From Mucilaginibacter sp. CSA2-8R (GTDB taxonomy: Bacteria > Bacteroidota > Bacteroidia > Sphingobacteriales > Sphingobacteriaceae), in contig NZ_CP152389.1 in assembly GCF_038806765.1 (NCBI RefSeq), positions 3,162,001 to 3,226,000 on the forward strand: a stretch of 64,000 nt of DNA, given 5' to 3'. Made by a program: the position numbers and the translations under genes. This document shows, in pieces, positions 50,944 to 59,385 of the stretch; the stretch's first letter is position 1, and the number at the start of each line of letters is the position of its first letter. The notes beneath the pieces are model-generated. The model saw only the letters and a list, made by a program, of their open reading frames with translations, was not told the DNA's origin and made no database searches.

Positions 50944-51849
50944 ATGCAAACCATTCTGTCCATATCCGAAAAACACCGGCTCATATCGTTACCCGAGCCG
51001 CTGCACCCCCTGGTAAGTGTGGTTCGCATTGCAGATATGCGCTTTACCGACAGCATCCGCTGGGAGCATTTTACCATGGGATTTTACTGCATTTCGCTAA
51101 AGCGCAATGTAAAGGGTAAAAGCCGTTACGGACAGCAATACTATGATTATGACAAGGGCTTAATGACCTTTGTAGCACCTAAACAGGTGCTGTCGCTGCC
51201 CGATATGTCTGCCGATACGCTTGCTGACGCCACGGGCTTTGCACTGCTGTTACATCCCGATTTTTTATACAACCACCCCTTAGCCGCTAAAATAAAAAGC
51301 TACGGATTTTTTGCGTATACGGTAAACGAGGCCCTGCACCTTTCGGCAAAAGAAGAGCAATACATGCTCGAAATTTTTGAGAAAATTGACGAGGAGTACC
51401 AGCACATTGACCACCATACGCAAGATATCATATTATCGCACATTGATTTGCTGCTTAATTACAGTAACCGTTTTTACCAGCGGCAATTTATCACGCGTAA
51501 GGCGGTTAATCATGATTTGCTGACGCGGATGGAGCAGTTGCTCAACCAGCATTTTGAGCAGACCGAAACCCAAAACGCCGGTTTGCCAACCGTAGAAAGT
51601 GTGGCGGCACAACTTAACCTTACACCGCATTACCTGAGCGACATGCTGCGCTCGCTCACCGGCCTTACCGCACAGCAGCACATCCACGAAAAACTGATGG
51701 AAAAGGCCAAAGAGTACCTGTCGGTCACCAACTTGTCGGTAGCCGAAATTGCCTACCGGCTGGGCTTTGAGTACCCGCAATCGTTCAATAAGCTTTTTAA
51801 AAAGAAGGCCGAGGTATCGCCGCTCGAATTCAGGCAACGGTTTAATTAA
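50944..51849 (+). CDS. AraC family transcriptional regulator
   Basis: This 301-residue regulator has an N-terminal sensor ('EPLHPLVSVVRIADM', 'SLKRNVKGKSRYGQQYYDYD') and a C-terminal AraC domain (about 200-298: 'LSVAEIAYRLGFEYPQSFNKLFKKK'). It is a paralogue of the regulator at 6,124, which shares the same signatures and sits next to an oxidoreductase of another family. It probably regulates the SDR gene 20 bp upstream. Its stop overlaps the convergent gene's stop by four bases. Confidence 0.93.
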   Translation: MQTILSISEKHRLISLPEPLHPLVSVVRIADMRFTDSIRWEHFTMGFYCISLKRNVKGKSRYGQQYYDYDKGLMTFVAPKQVLSLPDMSADTLADATGFALLLHPDFLYNHPLAAKIKSYGFFAYTVNEALHLSAKEEQYMLEIFEKIDEEYQHIDHHTQDIILSHIDLLLNYSNRFYQRQFITRKAVNHDLLTRMEQLLNQHFEQTETQNAGLPTVESVAAQLNLTPHYLSDMLRSLTGLTAQQHIHEKLMEKAKEYLSVTNLSVAEIAYRLGFEYPQSFNKLFKKKAEVSPLEFRQRFN

Positions 51850-52400
51850 ATCAGTTGCGCATTCAACTTACGCTGGCTTAGCTGTATGGCCCTTACTATG
51901 CGCGGCCGGTTAAACCTTTGCAACATTACCGGGTACAGGTTAAGCAAAATATTAGATATAAGCAGCGGCAGGGCTTTAACCAGCCCAAAGCGAAAGGCAA
52001 CCACGATAGTAAATGCCGATACAATAACCAGTATAATCAGGTGCCCTAACTCGTCTATCTTGGTGCGGTAATACAGGTTAGCCAAGGTTTCGGCGCCTTT
52101 ACCTACCGGCTTGGTAGCTTTGCCTAACTTTTCCCAACCTACCCAAACCAATAGTTTGCGAAATAAATGAATGCCCAAGCGTTCATAAACCTTGCCCCCG
52201 CTTTCCCAGGGCTGCAGGTCAAAGTAGCCCCAATGCATGTCGCTTTGCATAGTTTCGGTAAACATGAGTGCACCACCCATCAGCAAAAAATTGAGCGCTA
52301 TGGCAAACCCGGCCTTATATATACCTGTAAAACGGACCAATACATAAACCAATGCTGCGGTTACGACAACAATGAGTATTAGGTTTAGGGTCTTCTTCAT
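51846..52400 (-). CDS. CrtO-like acyltransferase family membrane protein
   Basis: This 184-residue protein has about four membrane helices (6-22, 28-45, 122-138, 145-165) and a soluble loop with 'PWESGGKVYERLGIHLFRKLL', 'YRTKIDELGHLI' and the ending 'LNLYPVMLQRFNRPRI'. This pattern fits the glycosyl-4,4'-diaponeurosporenoate acyltransferase (CrtO-like) family, whose conserved Glu, Arg and His residues lie in these stretches. No carotenoid genes are near. The substrate is unknown. Confidence 0.7.
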   Translation of the reverse strand: MKKTLNLILIVVVTAALVYVLVRFTGIYKAGFAIALNFLLMGGALMFTETMQSDMHWGYFDLQPWESGGKVYERLGIHLFRKLLVWVGWEKLGKATKPVGKGAETLANLYYRTKIDELGHLIILVIVSAFTIVVAFRFGLVKALPLLISNILLNLYPVMLQRFNRPRIVRAIQLSQRKLNAQLI

Positions 52401-52617
52401 GATGAGGAATGATACGGTGAGTTGTTGTTTTAAAGATAGTGAAATGCGTGCTTTTTACAACTTGTGAGGATATTTAAATCGCACTCCAATTAAGTAATCG
52501 TACTTATTTCCACCAAACAAACATTTACATGGCCTAGCCTGCCTAAACATTTAACATTATTTAACGGACCAACGCACTGTTAAAGAATTAACTTGCTTAT
52601 CGCATTACACCTTGGCC

Positions 52618-54504
52618 ATGCTGCAAACCTATTGCCGGATTTTTGTATCTCTTGCCTGTCTCTGGTTGTACTGCCGGAGCAGTTTTGCACAGCGCGCTGA
52701 TTACGCCGCAGGTTACCGCGAGCTGCATTATACCGACAGTGCAAGGCGCTACCAGGCATCGGCTACGGCAAGTAGCATGCTTTATTACCGGCCGGTACAG
52801 GTAGATGTATGGTACCCGGCCATCGGGCCCGACCACGCCAGGCTGGATTACCGGCACTTTTTGTCGCTGTTTGAACGGCGAGCCAATGAGTATCAGACCG
52901 AAACCCGGTACGACTCGATAGCTACCGAGATGCTTGGTCAGTTTACCATGACCACAGGCGCTACACCCGGTGCACTACCCACCCAGAGCCTGCTTAATGC
53001 CCAACCTGCTGCGGGCAAATTTCCGGTAATTGTTTACCTGTGTGCCTACAATGGCATGAGTTATGAAAACGTAGCCCTGTTTGAGCAACTGGCCCGGGCC
53101 GGATATTACGTGTTGTCCATAAGTTCGGTGGGGCGCTACCCCGGTAACATGAGCACCCGTTACGAGGATGCCCTTGAGCAAGCAAGGGATGCAGCCTTCG
53201 CCGTGAGGCACATTAACACGGCCCTGGCCGATACCAGCCGCATCGGCATTATCGGTTACAGCTATGGCAGCCTGGCGGCAGTATTGCTTACTCACCAGCT
53301 GCAAAGCGTGCGCTGTTTTTTGTCGTTAGACGGGTCTGAAAAGCATTATTACGGTCGCGACCGGCAAGAAGACCTGGATTTTAACGATTGCCGGACCAAA
53401 GGCAATTTAACATTTCGGCCGGGCTGTACCTACGCCTACCTGGAAAGCGACCATAAAGCACGCGACGGCAAAACGGATAGCGTGTACACCCCAATGGTAA
53501 CCAGTCGCCAGTATTACAGCCGTTTGGCCAACGCCGCGCACGAAGATTTTAGCCACATCTCTGTACTAAGCATTGCATCATCTAAAATGTATCCTCAGGT
53601 AATTAAACTGGCTCAAAATTACGCAGACCAACTGCTGAAAGACAAACCACAACAATTTGAGCAGCAGTTACAACGGCTAACCATTAGCAAAGTTGCTTTG
53701 GCACAACCCGAAAATACTGTCGGCGCCGCGGTAACCCTGCAGCTTGCCGGAAAAATCACCGACCAAAACCATCAACCCATCGCCTACGCCAGCGTTGGTA
53801 TGTTGGATGCTGATGCAGGTACCATCAGTAATGCTGATGGCGGCTTTTTGTTCATCCTTCCCGATAGTTTGAAACATAAAACATTACGAGTATCTGCCAT
53901 TGGCTACCAGTCGGTTCTGCTGCCGGTTAGCAAGCTGCAGACGATAAATACGCAGAAAGGCAGCATCGTACTGTTAAAAGATGTTCAGGAACTGCCGGCA
54001 GTAACCGTAAGCGCCAGCCAGCCTCAGTACAAAACGGTGGGCAATACCAGCCGTTCGAAATTTTTTAGCGTAGGTTTCCCGTTCACCGACCTCGGTAGCG
54101 AGGTCGGTGTTATCCTGTCGCTGGGTAAGCAGAAGGTTTTACTGCAATCGTTCAACTGTCATATATCTTACAACCGGATGGATAGCTGCACATTCCGGCT
54201 CAATATCTACAGTGTCAAAAACGGTTTGCCTGATGCCAATCTGCTTACGCAAAACATCATCGCCCGCATCGGCAGTAAGCCCGGTAGTTATACTATTAAC
54301 CTGCAACCTTACCATCTGCTGCTTAACGGCGATGTCTGTGTGGCGCTCGAGTGGATTGACGGAATGGCCACAGCCAAAAACAGCGCCTTGTTCTTTTCGG
54401 GTGCGTTGCTGTCGTCCAGCTATCATCGCAAAACGGCCCAGGGCCGCTGGACTAAACTAAAAGGCGTGGGTGCTGCATTTCATCTAAAGGTACAAAAGCT
54501 TTGA
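52618..54504 (+). CDS. Secreted alpha/beta hydrolase fused to carboxypeptidase-like regulatory domain
   Basis: From the ATG at 52,618 this is 628 residues. A signal peptide (to about 24, 'YCRSSFAQ') is followed by a PAF-acetylhydrolase/dienelactone-hydrolase-like domain (about 45-345) with nucleophile Ser215 in 'IIGYSYGSLAA'. Next is a CarboxypepD_reg-like beta-sandwich (about 365-460, 'AGKITDQNHQPIAYASVGML', 'ISNADGGFLF') as in SusC-type proteins. It ends in another beta domain ('GVILSLGKQKVLLQSFNCHI'). The combination is unusual. It may be a surface esterase held by its C-terminal domains. An 11-bp perfect hairpin lies inside the coding sequence at 54,084-54,109. Confidence 0.87.
   Translation: MLQTYCRIFVSLACLWLYCRSSFAQRADYAAGYRELHYTDSARRYQASATASSMLYYRPVQVDVWYPAIGPDHARLDYRHFLSLFERRANEYQTETRYDSIATEMLGQFTMTTGATPGALPTQSLLNAQPAAGKFPVIVYLCAYNGMSYENVALFEQLARAGYYVLSISSVGRYPGNMSTRYEDALEQARDAAFAVRHINTALADTSRIGIIGYSYGSLAAVLLTHQLQSVRCFLSLDGSEKHYYGRDRQEDLDFNDCRTKGNLTFRPGCTYAYLESDHKARDGKTDSVYTPMVTSRQYYSRLANAAHEDFSHISVLSIASSKMYPQVIKLAQNYADQLLKDKPQQFEQQLQRLTISKVALAQPENTVGAAVTLQLAGKITDQNHQPIAYASVGMLDADAGTISNADGGFLFILPDSLKHKTLRVSAIGYQSVLLPVSKLQTINTQKGSIVLLKDVQELPAVTVSASQPQYKTVGNTSRSKFFSVGFPFTDLGSEVGVILSLGKQKVLLQSFNCHISYNRMDSCTFRLNIYSVKNGLPDANLLTQNIIARIGSKPGSYTINLQPYHLLLNGDVCVALEWIDGMATAKNSALFFSGALLSSSYHRKTAQGRWTKLKGVGAAFHLKVQKL
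54084..54109. repeat. Perfect 11-bp inverted repeat inside a gene
   Basis: CACCGACCTCG-GTAG-CGAGGTCGGTG is a perfect palindrome inside the hydrolase fusion, encoding 'FTDLGSEVGV'. It has no T-run. Confidence 0.7.
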
Positions 54505-54615
54505 ATGGGCGCTGTATTTTGATGTAGTTATACATTTAACCAGTGTACTAAAGTAACCTCATTATTACAAGCCCGCTGGGTGACGTTTTGATTTTTAAAT
54601 ACTTAGCTTAGTGAT

Positions 54616-55779
54616 ATGAACCGTTTTCTTATCCTTTTTATTATTCAGTTTGTTTGTGGTTTTGCCGCCCGGGCCCAACAACAACCGGTTGATGTGTTTA
54701 GAAAATCTGTCCAAAAGATCAGAAGCTATCGCAGTATTACTTTCAGCGTTTTGCAGGTGAATAAAAATATGCTGAGCACGGATACCACTATTGTTAAAAG
54801 ACACGAAACGATTGTGCAAAACGCAGCTGGCCAAGTTACGGCTCAAAACCTGTTATCGCTAACCCAAACGGGGCAGCCTTACCACCGCGAGGTACTTACC
54901 GGCGGCAAATTATTTTCGATGGAATTGAAAGACAGCGTTTACAGCAAGGCGGCCCAGCCACAAATGGTGAACAATTCGCTTACCCAATACCTCAATGAGA
55001 TTACTTACATTATTGACAAAAAGCCCGGTAAGCTCAGCCGCCTTAAAGATACCCTGATTGCAGGCACGTGCTGTTACAGCTTTTTTGCAAATACTTACGA
55101 CACCGTTGTTAATAACCAGCACAACTATACCTACAAATATTTTTACCTTAATCAGAAAACTTTACTCCCTGTTTATTGCCTTGAAAAAGGTGCCGGCAGT
55201 GCTACCAAAGGCGGCTACGAAATTGGCCGGGTTAACATTTATAACGAAAGGCATTATAGTAATTACGCTTTGAACCGAGCCGTTGCACCATCTGTATTTG
55301 CCTTTAACCTCACCGGTTTTGACACCGAAACACAGGCTATGCTGCCCGAAGGCGCCCTGGCCCCAACCGTTGCTGTACGCCAACTGAGCGGAATGAGTAT
55401 ACCTGCCGGCCACTTTGCCGGCAAAGTAGTATTGTTGCAGTTTGGCTCGGCTACCTGCGCAGCTAATGCCCTGGCCAACCCGGTGATGAACCGGCTGGCT
55501 GCCAGGTATGCCAACCGCAATACCGCCATTGCCTGCATTTACAGCGAAGAAACCCCGTTACAAGCCCAAAAGTATGTGGCCGCTAATAATATAAAATTTC
55601 CCATCTACCTTGGCAGCAGCTGGCTGAAAAAGAAATTTCAAACCAAAGGCACGCCCAACTTTTACCTCATTAACCAGCAAGGCGTCATTGTTAAAAGCAT
55701 CCCTGGCTACAGCGATGGCTTGGAGCAGCAGTTAAGCACTGCGATGGATGCATTGCTGGTAAGCCCGCCTGCCCCCTAA
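54616..55779 (+). CDS. Thioredoxin-fold (TlpA-like) secreted protein lacking CxxC
   Basis: This 387-residue secreted protein has a signal peptide ending 'FAARAQ'. Residues about 25-230 form an outer-membrane-lipoprotein-carrier-like or DUF4292-like sheet domain. The C-terminal domain (about 245-382) is of TlpA type ('GHFAGKVVLLQFGSATCAANALANPVMNRL', 'FQTKGTPNFYLINQQGVIV'). The usual redox pair is reduced to Cys281-Ala-Ala-Asn284, so it cannot form the normal disulfide. The last residues 'SPPAP' and the stop lie in a family A repeat. Confidence 0.83.
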   Translation: MNRFLILFIIQFVCGFAARAQQQPVDVFRKSVQKIRSYRSITFSVLQVNKNMLSTDTTIVKRHETIVQNAAGQVTAQNLLSLTQTGQPYHREVLTGGKLFSMELKDSVYSKAAQPQMVNNSLTQYLNEITYIIDKKPGKLSRLKDTLIAGTCCYSFFANTYDTVVNNQHNYTYKYFYLNQKTLLPVYCLEKGAGSATKGGYEIGRVNIYNERHYSNYALNRAVAPSVFAFNLTGFDTETQAMLPEGALAPTVAVRQLSGMSIPAGHFAGKVVLLQFGSATCAANALANPVMNRLAARYANRNTAIACIYSEETPLQAQKYVAANNIKFPIYLGSSWLKKKFQTKGTPNFYLINQQGVIVKSIPGYSDGLEQQLSTAMDALLVSPPAP

Positions 55780-55798
55780 AGGCGGAGTTTTTAATTAG
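55761..55798 (+). terminator. Family A repeat at the end of the TlpA-like gene
   Basis: GCCCGCCTGCCCCCTAAAGG followed by CGGAGTTTTTAATTAG: a stem and T-run in the terminator orientation, overlapping the last five codons and the stop. Confidence 0.6.
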
Positions 55799-55859
55799 CA
55801 AGTTTGATGATCTGAATCTGAATTTGCTGAATGGATGAATTTACAGAATTAAAGGCTCT

Positions 55860-56415
55860 TCGGCTGCCGCAAGCCTATGGCTTGTGGTTTACCTACAAGC
55901 ATACCATGCCCCCCAGCCCCCTAAAGGGGGAGTTTTTAATTAGCTGGACGGGATATTATATTGCACAGACCTAAATGCAATAAATACTAATCAAAAATTT
56001 ACTTTCTCTATAACGTGGCATTCCATCAAGCGCTTCAAAAACTCCCCCTTTAGGGGGCCGGGGGGCTTGGGCGTTGGGGTTGTCATCCTCCCCAGCTTCG
56101 GCCGAAAGCCGGGCAGCACAAGCCAGCCATGTGCGGTGACAATGGCCTTTTAGATTTTGCAGAAGCATGGGCCTAGGTGGGCAATGGCGCAAAATATAAA
56201 CAGCCTGTGGTGCTGTCCGGCTTTGCAGGGTAAAGGCCTTGTGCGGCAAAGAAGCAAGCGGGAGGTGACTTGAACTTTTGCTTCTTTTGTTTCAAGACAA
56301 AAAAAGTAGCCGCTCCGGAATAGAGCAGACTACGGCAAGTTAACAACCACCAACTCAAGTCCAAAACTGCAGAAACAGCGATTTAGTTAGCACATGGGAT
56401 GCCGATATAAATTCG
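55860..56415. repeat. Composite intergenic element, copy 3, with a family C unit
   Basis: Family C (55,861-55,905) is followed by a forward family A copy (55,907-55,943), a spacer ('gacgggatattatattgcac', 'ggcattccatcaagcgcttc'), an inverted family A copy (56,037-56,069), the shared blocks ('catcctccccagcttcggcc', 'ggctttgcagggtaaaggcc', hairpin CTTCTTTTGTTTCAAGACAA), 'caactcaagtccaaaactgc' and a B palindrome (56,397-56,421). It is collinear with 43,732-44,225. Confidence 0.8.
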
Positions 56416-56529
56416 GCATGACTTCAATTTTTAAATTTTGTAAAGCCGCAGTCCAAAGGCAATCAAAACCTAAAATTACTCAGCATCCTTCAAGTATCAT
56501 TCGTCAAACTTTCAATTGCACCACCCCTT

Positions 56530-56580
56530 TCATCGCTGCCGCAAGCCTCTGGCTTGTGGTCCACTGGTATGTGAACATGC
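56530..56580. repeat. Family C repeat
   Basis: 'cgctgccgcaagcctctggc' and 'ttgtggtccactggt'. The rest of the gap 56,581-56,846 shows no gene. Confidence 0.6.
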
Positions 56581-56846
56581 GTTGTTACGGGCAGTTTAAA
56601 CTTCAAGCCAAAGTCTTGCGGTAGCAAAAAACTTCACATCTCCTAAGTATCTCTAATCCTTCAGCTCAACGCCCCCAATCTCCCTTCAATCATTCCCCGT
56701 CTCCTGTGGCAAATCCAAACCCAATTTTTTTGACTTTTATTGAGAGCGGTTTTACAGTAAAATCTCAACGCGTACCAAAACAGGCCAATAAACAATAGAT
56801 TTTTATTCTATAAACAACTGAAAAGTCTCTTGATCTAAGATTATGC

Positions 56847-56877
56847 TTGCTTAAGTAAATCGGTTTAGCTAAATTTG
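56847..56877 (+). promoter_or_regulatory. GH92 promoter
   Basis: TTG (56,847-56,849), a 20-base spacer and TAAATTTG (56,870-56,877), a perfect -7 box, 62 bases before the GH92 ATG. Confidence 0.6.
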
Positions 56878-56939
56878 TTTCTTCTTATACCATTATAAAC
56901 ATCTTGACATCAATCACCTTCGTTTTTTCATTTACAAAC

Positions 56940-59210
56940 ATGGGAAGTAGTTTTAAAAGCCTTATGGCAGCGGTGTTGTTATGCTCTGGCATGCAGGCCA
57001 CTGCGCAAGATTATGTGAAATATGTAAACACATTGCAGGGTACTTATTCTACCGCCGATTTATCATATGGCAGTACATACCCTACGGTAGCCTTGCCTTA
57101 CGGAGAGCATTTTTACTCAGTGCAAACCGGTAAAAACGGCGACGGCTGGAAATACCAGTACCAAGCCAAAAAAATACGCGGTTTTCAGCAGGTGCACCAG
57201 TGCAGCCCTTGGATGGGTGACTACGCCACATTTTCGCTGATGCCGGTTGAAGGCAAACTGGTAGTTAACGAAGACGAACGCGCCAGCGCGTTTAAACACA
57301 GTAATGAACATGCCGGTCCGGATTATTACAGCGTAAACTTTGATAATGGCATATCGGGCGAAATCACGCCGGCGGAGCGTGCCGCTTATATGCGCTTTAA
57401 ATTTACCGGCAAGGATGATGCCTACCTGGTTTTTGACGGCTACACTGGCAAAGCCGATATCACCGTTTTACCGCAAGAGCATAAGATTATTGGCTGGACC
57501 AGAAATGGCTACTGGTTTCCGGGCGAGTTTAAGGGCTTTTTTGTAATTGAGTTTAACCAGCCCTTTGTTAGCCATGGTACCTGGGCCAATAAAGGTAAAA
57601 CCATTACGGCGGGCCAAAGTGCCATTGCCGGTGATGCTGTAGGCGCTTACCTGCAATTTAAAAAGGGGGCAACCGTGCTGGCTAAAGTATCTATGTCATA
57701 CATCAGCCCCGAGCAGGCCGCACTTAACCTTAAAACAGAATTTAAGGGTAAAGAAGGTTTTGAGCAAACACGCATCGCTGCCCGCAAAACCTGGAATGAT
57801 TTGCTGGGCCGTGTAGCGGTGGAGGGCGGTACCGAAGAAGAAAAGGCAACGTTTTATTCGTGCCTGTTTCGTTCCAACCTTTTTTCGCGCAAGTTTTATG
57901 ATATCAATGAAAACGGCAAACCCTACTACCGCAGCCCTTATGATAATAAAATACACGACGGCTACATGTATACCGATAATGGTTTCTGGGACACCTTCCG
58001 CACCCAGTTTCCATTAGATAATATTTTGCATCCCGAAATGCAAGGACGCTACATGCAAAGCTTAATTGATGCACAGCAGCAGTTTGGCTTTTTCCCTACG
58101 TGGTCAAACCCCGGCATGTCGGGCGTAATGATTGGTAACCACGCTATTTCGCTATTAACCGATGCCTGGGCCAAGGGTATCCGCAACTTTGACCCGAAGG
58201 CCGCGCTGGCCGGTTACTTAAATGAGGCTACCAACCGTGGCGTGGGCGGATCGAGCGGTCGCGAGGGCTGGAAAGACTACTTTACACTGGGCTATATGCC
58301 TGTGAATGATGTGGGCGAGAGCGCTGCCAAAACCCTGGAATATGCCTATGATGATTTTTGTGCCTATAACCTGGCCAAAATGACCGGTAACAAGTTTTAT
58401 GAAGACATCTTCAAAAGGCAGACGTACAATTATAAGAACATTTATGACCCAACCGTAGGCTTTATGCGCGGCCGTAAACGTGATGGTACCTGGGTGCCCG
58501 AAAAATTTAACCCGCGCGAATGGGGCGGGGCCTTTACCGAAGGTAACTCGTACCAATATAGCTGGTCGGTTTTTCATGATCTGAACGGCCTGATTACTAT
58601 GATGGGCGGCGAAAAAACGGTGCAGGGCAAGCTCGATACCTTTTTTACTACGAAAAATGATTTTATTGTAGGTTCGTACGGGCACGAGATTCATGAAATG
58701 ACGGAGATGGTAATAGCCAATATGGGGCAGTATGCGCACGGCAACCAGCCATGTTTCCACATCAGCTACATTTACAATTATCTTAAGCAGCCCTGGAAAA
58801 CCCAGTACCGTGCGCGTGCCGTGATGTCCAAATTATACAACTCGGGCCCTAAAGGTTTTCCGGGCGATGAGGATCAGGGCGCAATGTCATCCTGGTATGT
58901 GATCAGCGCCATGGGCCTGTACCCTGTTACGCCGGGTATCGACCAGTTAAACATCAGCAGCCCGGTGTTTAACAAAGTAACTATCACACTCGAGAACGGT
59001 AAAAAGTTCATTATTGTGGCTAACAACAACAGCAAAAGCAACGTGTACATCCAATCGGCTAAATTAAACGGCGTAGCGTTTAATAACAACTATATTAAAA
59101 ACAGCGATATCATGGCAGGCGGCACGCTGGTTTACCAAATGGGAAGCAAGCCTAATACTACTCGGGGCATTACCAATCAAAACGCACCTTTTTCGCTTAC
59201 GGCTAAGTAA
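56940..59210 (+). CDS. Glycoside hydrolase family 92 (alpha-mannosidase)
   Basis: This is a full-length, 756-residue secreted GH92 exo-alpha-mannosidase. The signal peptide (1-23, 'GMQATAQ') is followed by an N-terminal beta-sandwich (about 25-255) and an (alpha/alpha)6 barrel (about 275-740). Typical motifs are 'TDNGFWDTFRTQFPLDNILHPE', 'GNSYQYSWSVFHDLNGL' and 'FPGDEDQGAMSSWYVISAMGLYPVTPG'. Asp643 and Asp645 fit the catalytic pair around a Ca2+ site known in BT3990. The enzyme removes terminal mannose from N-glycans or mannan. The ATG at 56,940 is chosen over a TTG at 56,904 because it starts the signal peptide cleanly. Confidence 0.95.
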   Translation: MGSSFKSLMAAVLLCSGMQATAQDYVKYVNTLQGTYSTADLSYGSTYPTVALPYGEHFYSVQTGKNGDGWKYQYQAKKIRGFQQVHQCSPWMGDYATFSLMPVEGKLVVNEDERASAFKHSNEHAGPDYYSVNFDNGISGEITPAERAAYMRFKFTGKDDAYLVFDGYTGKADITVLPQEHKIIGWTRNGYWFPGEFKGFFVIEFNQPFVSHGTWANKGKTITAGQSAIAGDAVGAYLQFKKGATVLAKVSMSYISPEQAALNLKTEFKGKEGFEQTRIAARKTWNDLLGRVAVEGGTEEEKATFYSCLFRSNLFSRKFYDINENGKPYYRSPYDNKIHDGYMYTDNGFWDTFRTQFPLDNILHPEMQGRYMQSLIDAQQQFGFFPTWSNPGMSGVMIGNHAISLLTDAWAKGIRNFDPKAALAGYLNEATNRGVGGSSGREGWKDYFTLGYMPVNDVGESAAKTLEYAYDDFCAYNLAKMTGNKFYEDIFKRQTYNYKNIYDPTVGFMRGRKRDGTWVPEKFNPREWGGAFTEGNSYQYSWSVFHDLNGLITMMGGEKTVQGKLDTFFTTKNDFIVGSYGHEIHEMTEMVIANMGQYAHGNQPCFHISYIYNYLKQPWKTQYRARAVMSKLYNSGPKGFPGDEDQGAMSSWYVISAMGLYPVTPGIDQLNISSPVFNKVTITLENGKKFIIVANNNSKSNVYIQSAKLNGVAFNNNYIKNSDIMAGGTLVYQMGSKPNTTRGITNQNAPFSLTAK

Positions 59211-59385
59211 GCTAAAGGTGTGTTTTGATGAAACCGCTCAGCATCGTTCTTTTCTGTCTGGTGCTTTTTGGTTTCTATACAGGTATATAACTGGCTTGTA
59301 CCTTGGCTTTAGTTAAATACCTCGTGCCGCAAAGTTGAGCGATAAGCCTATGGTTTGTGTTGTCACAAATCATTCTCCATTGCCC

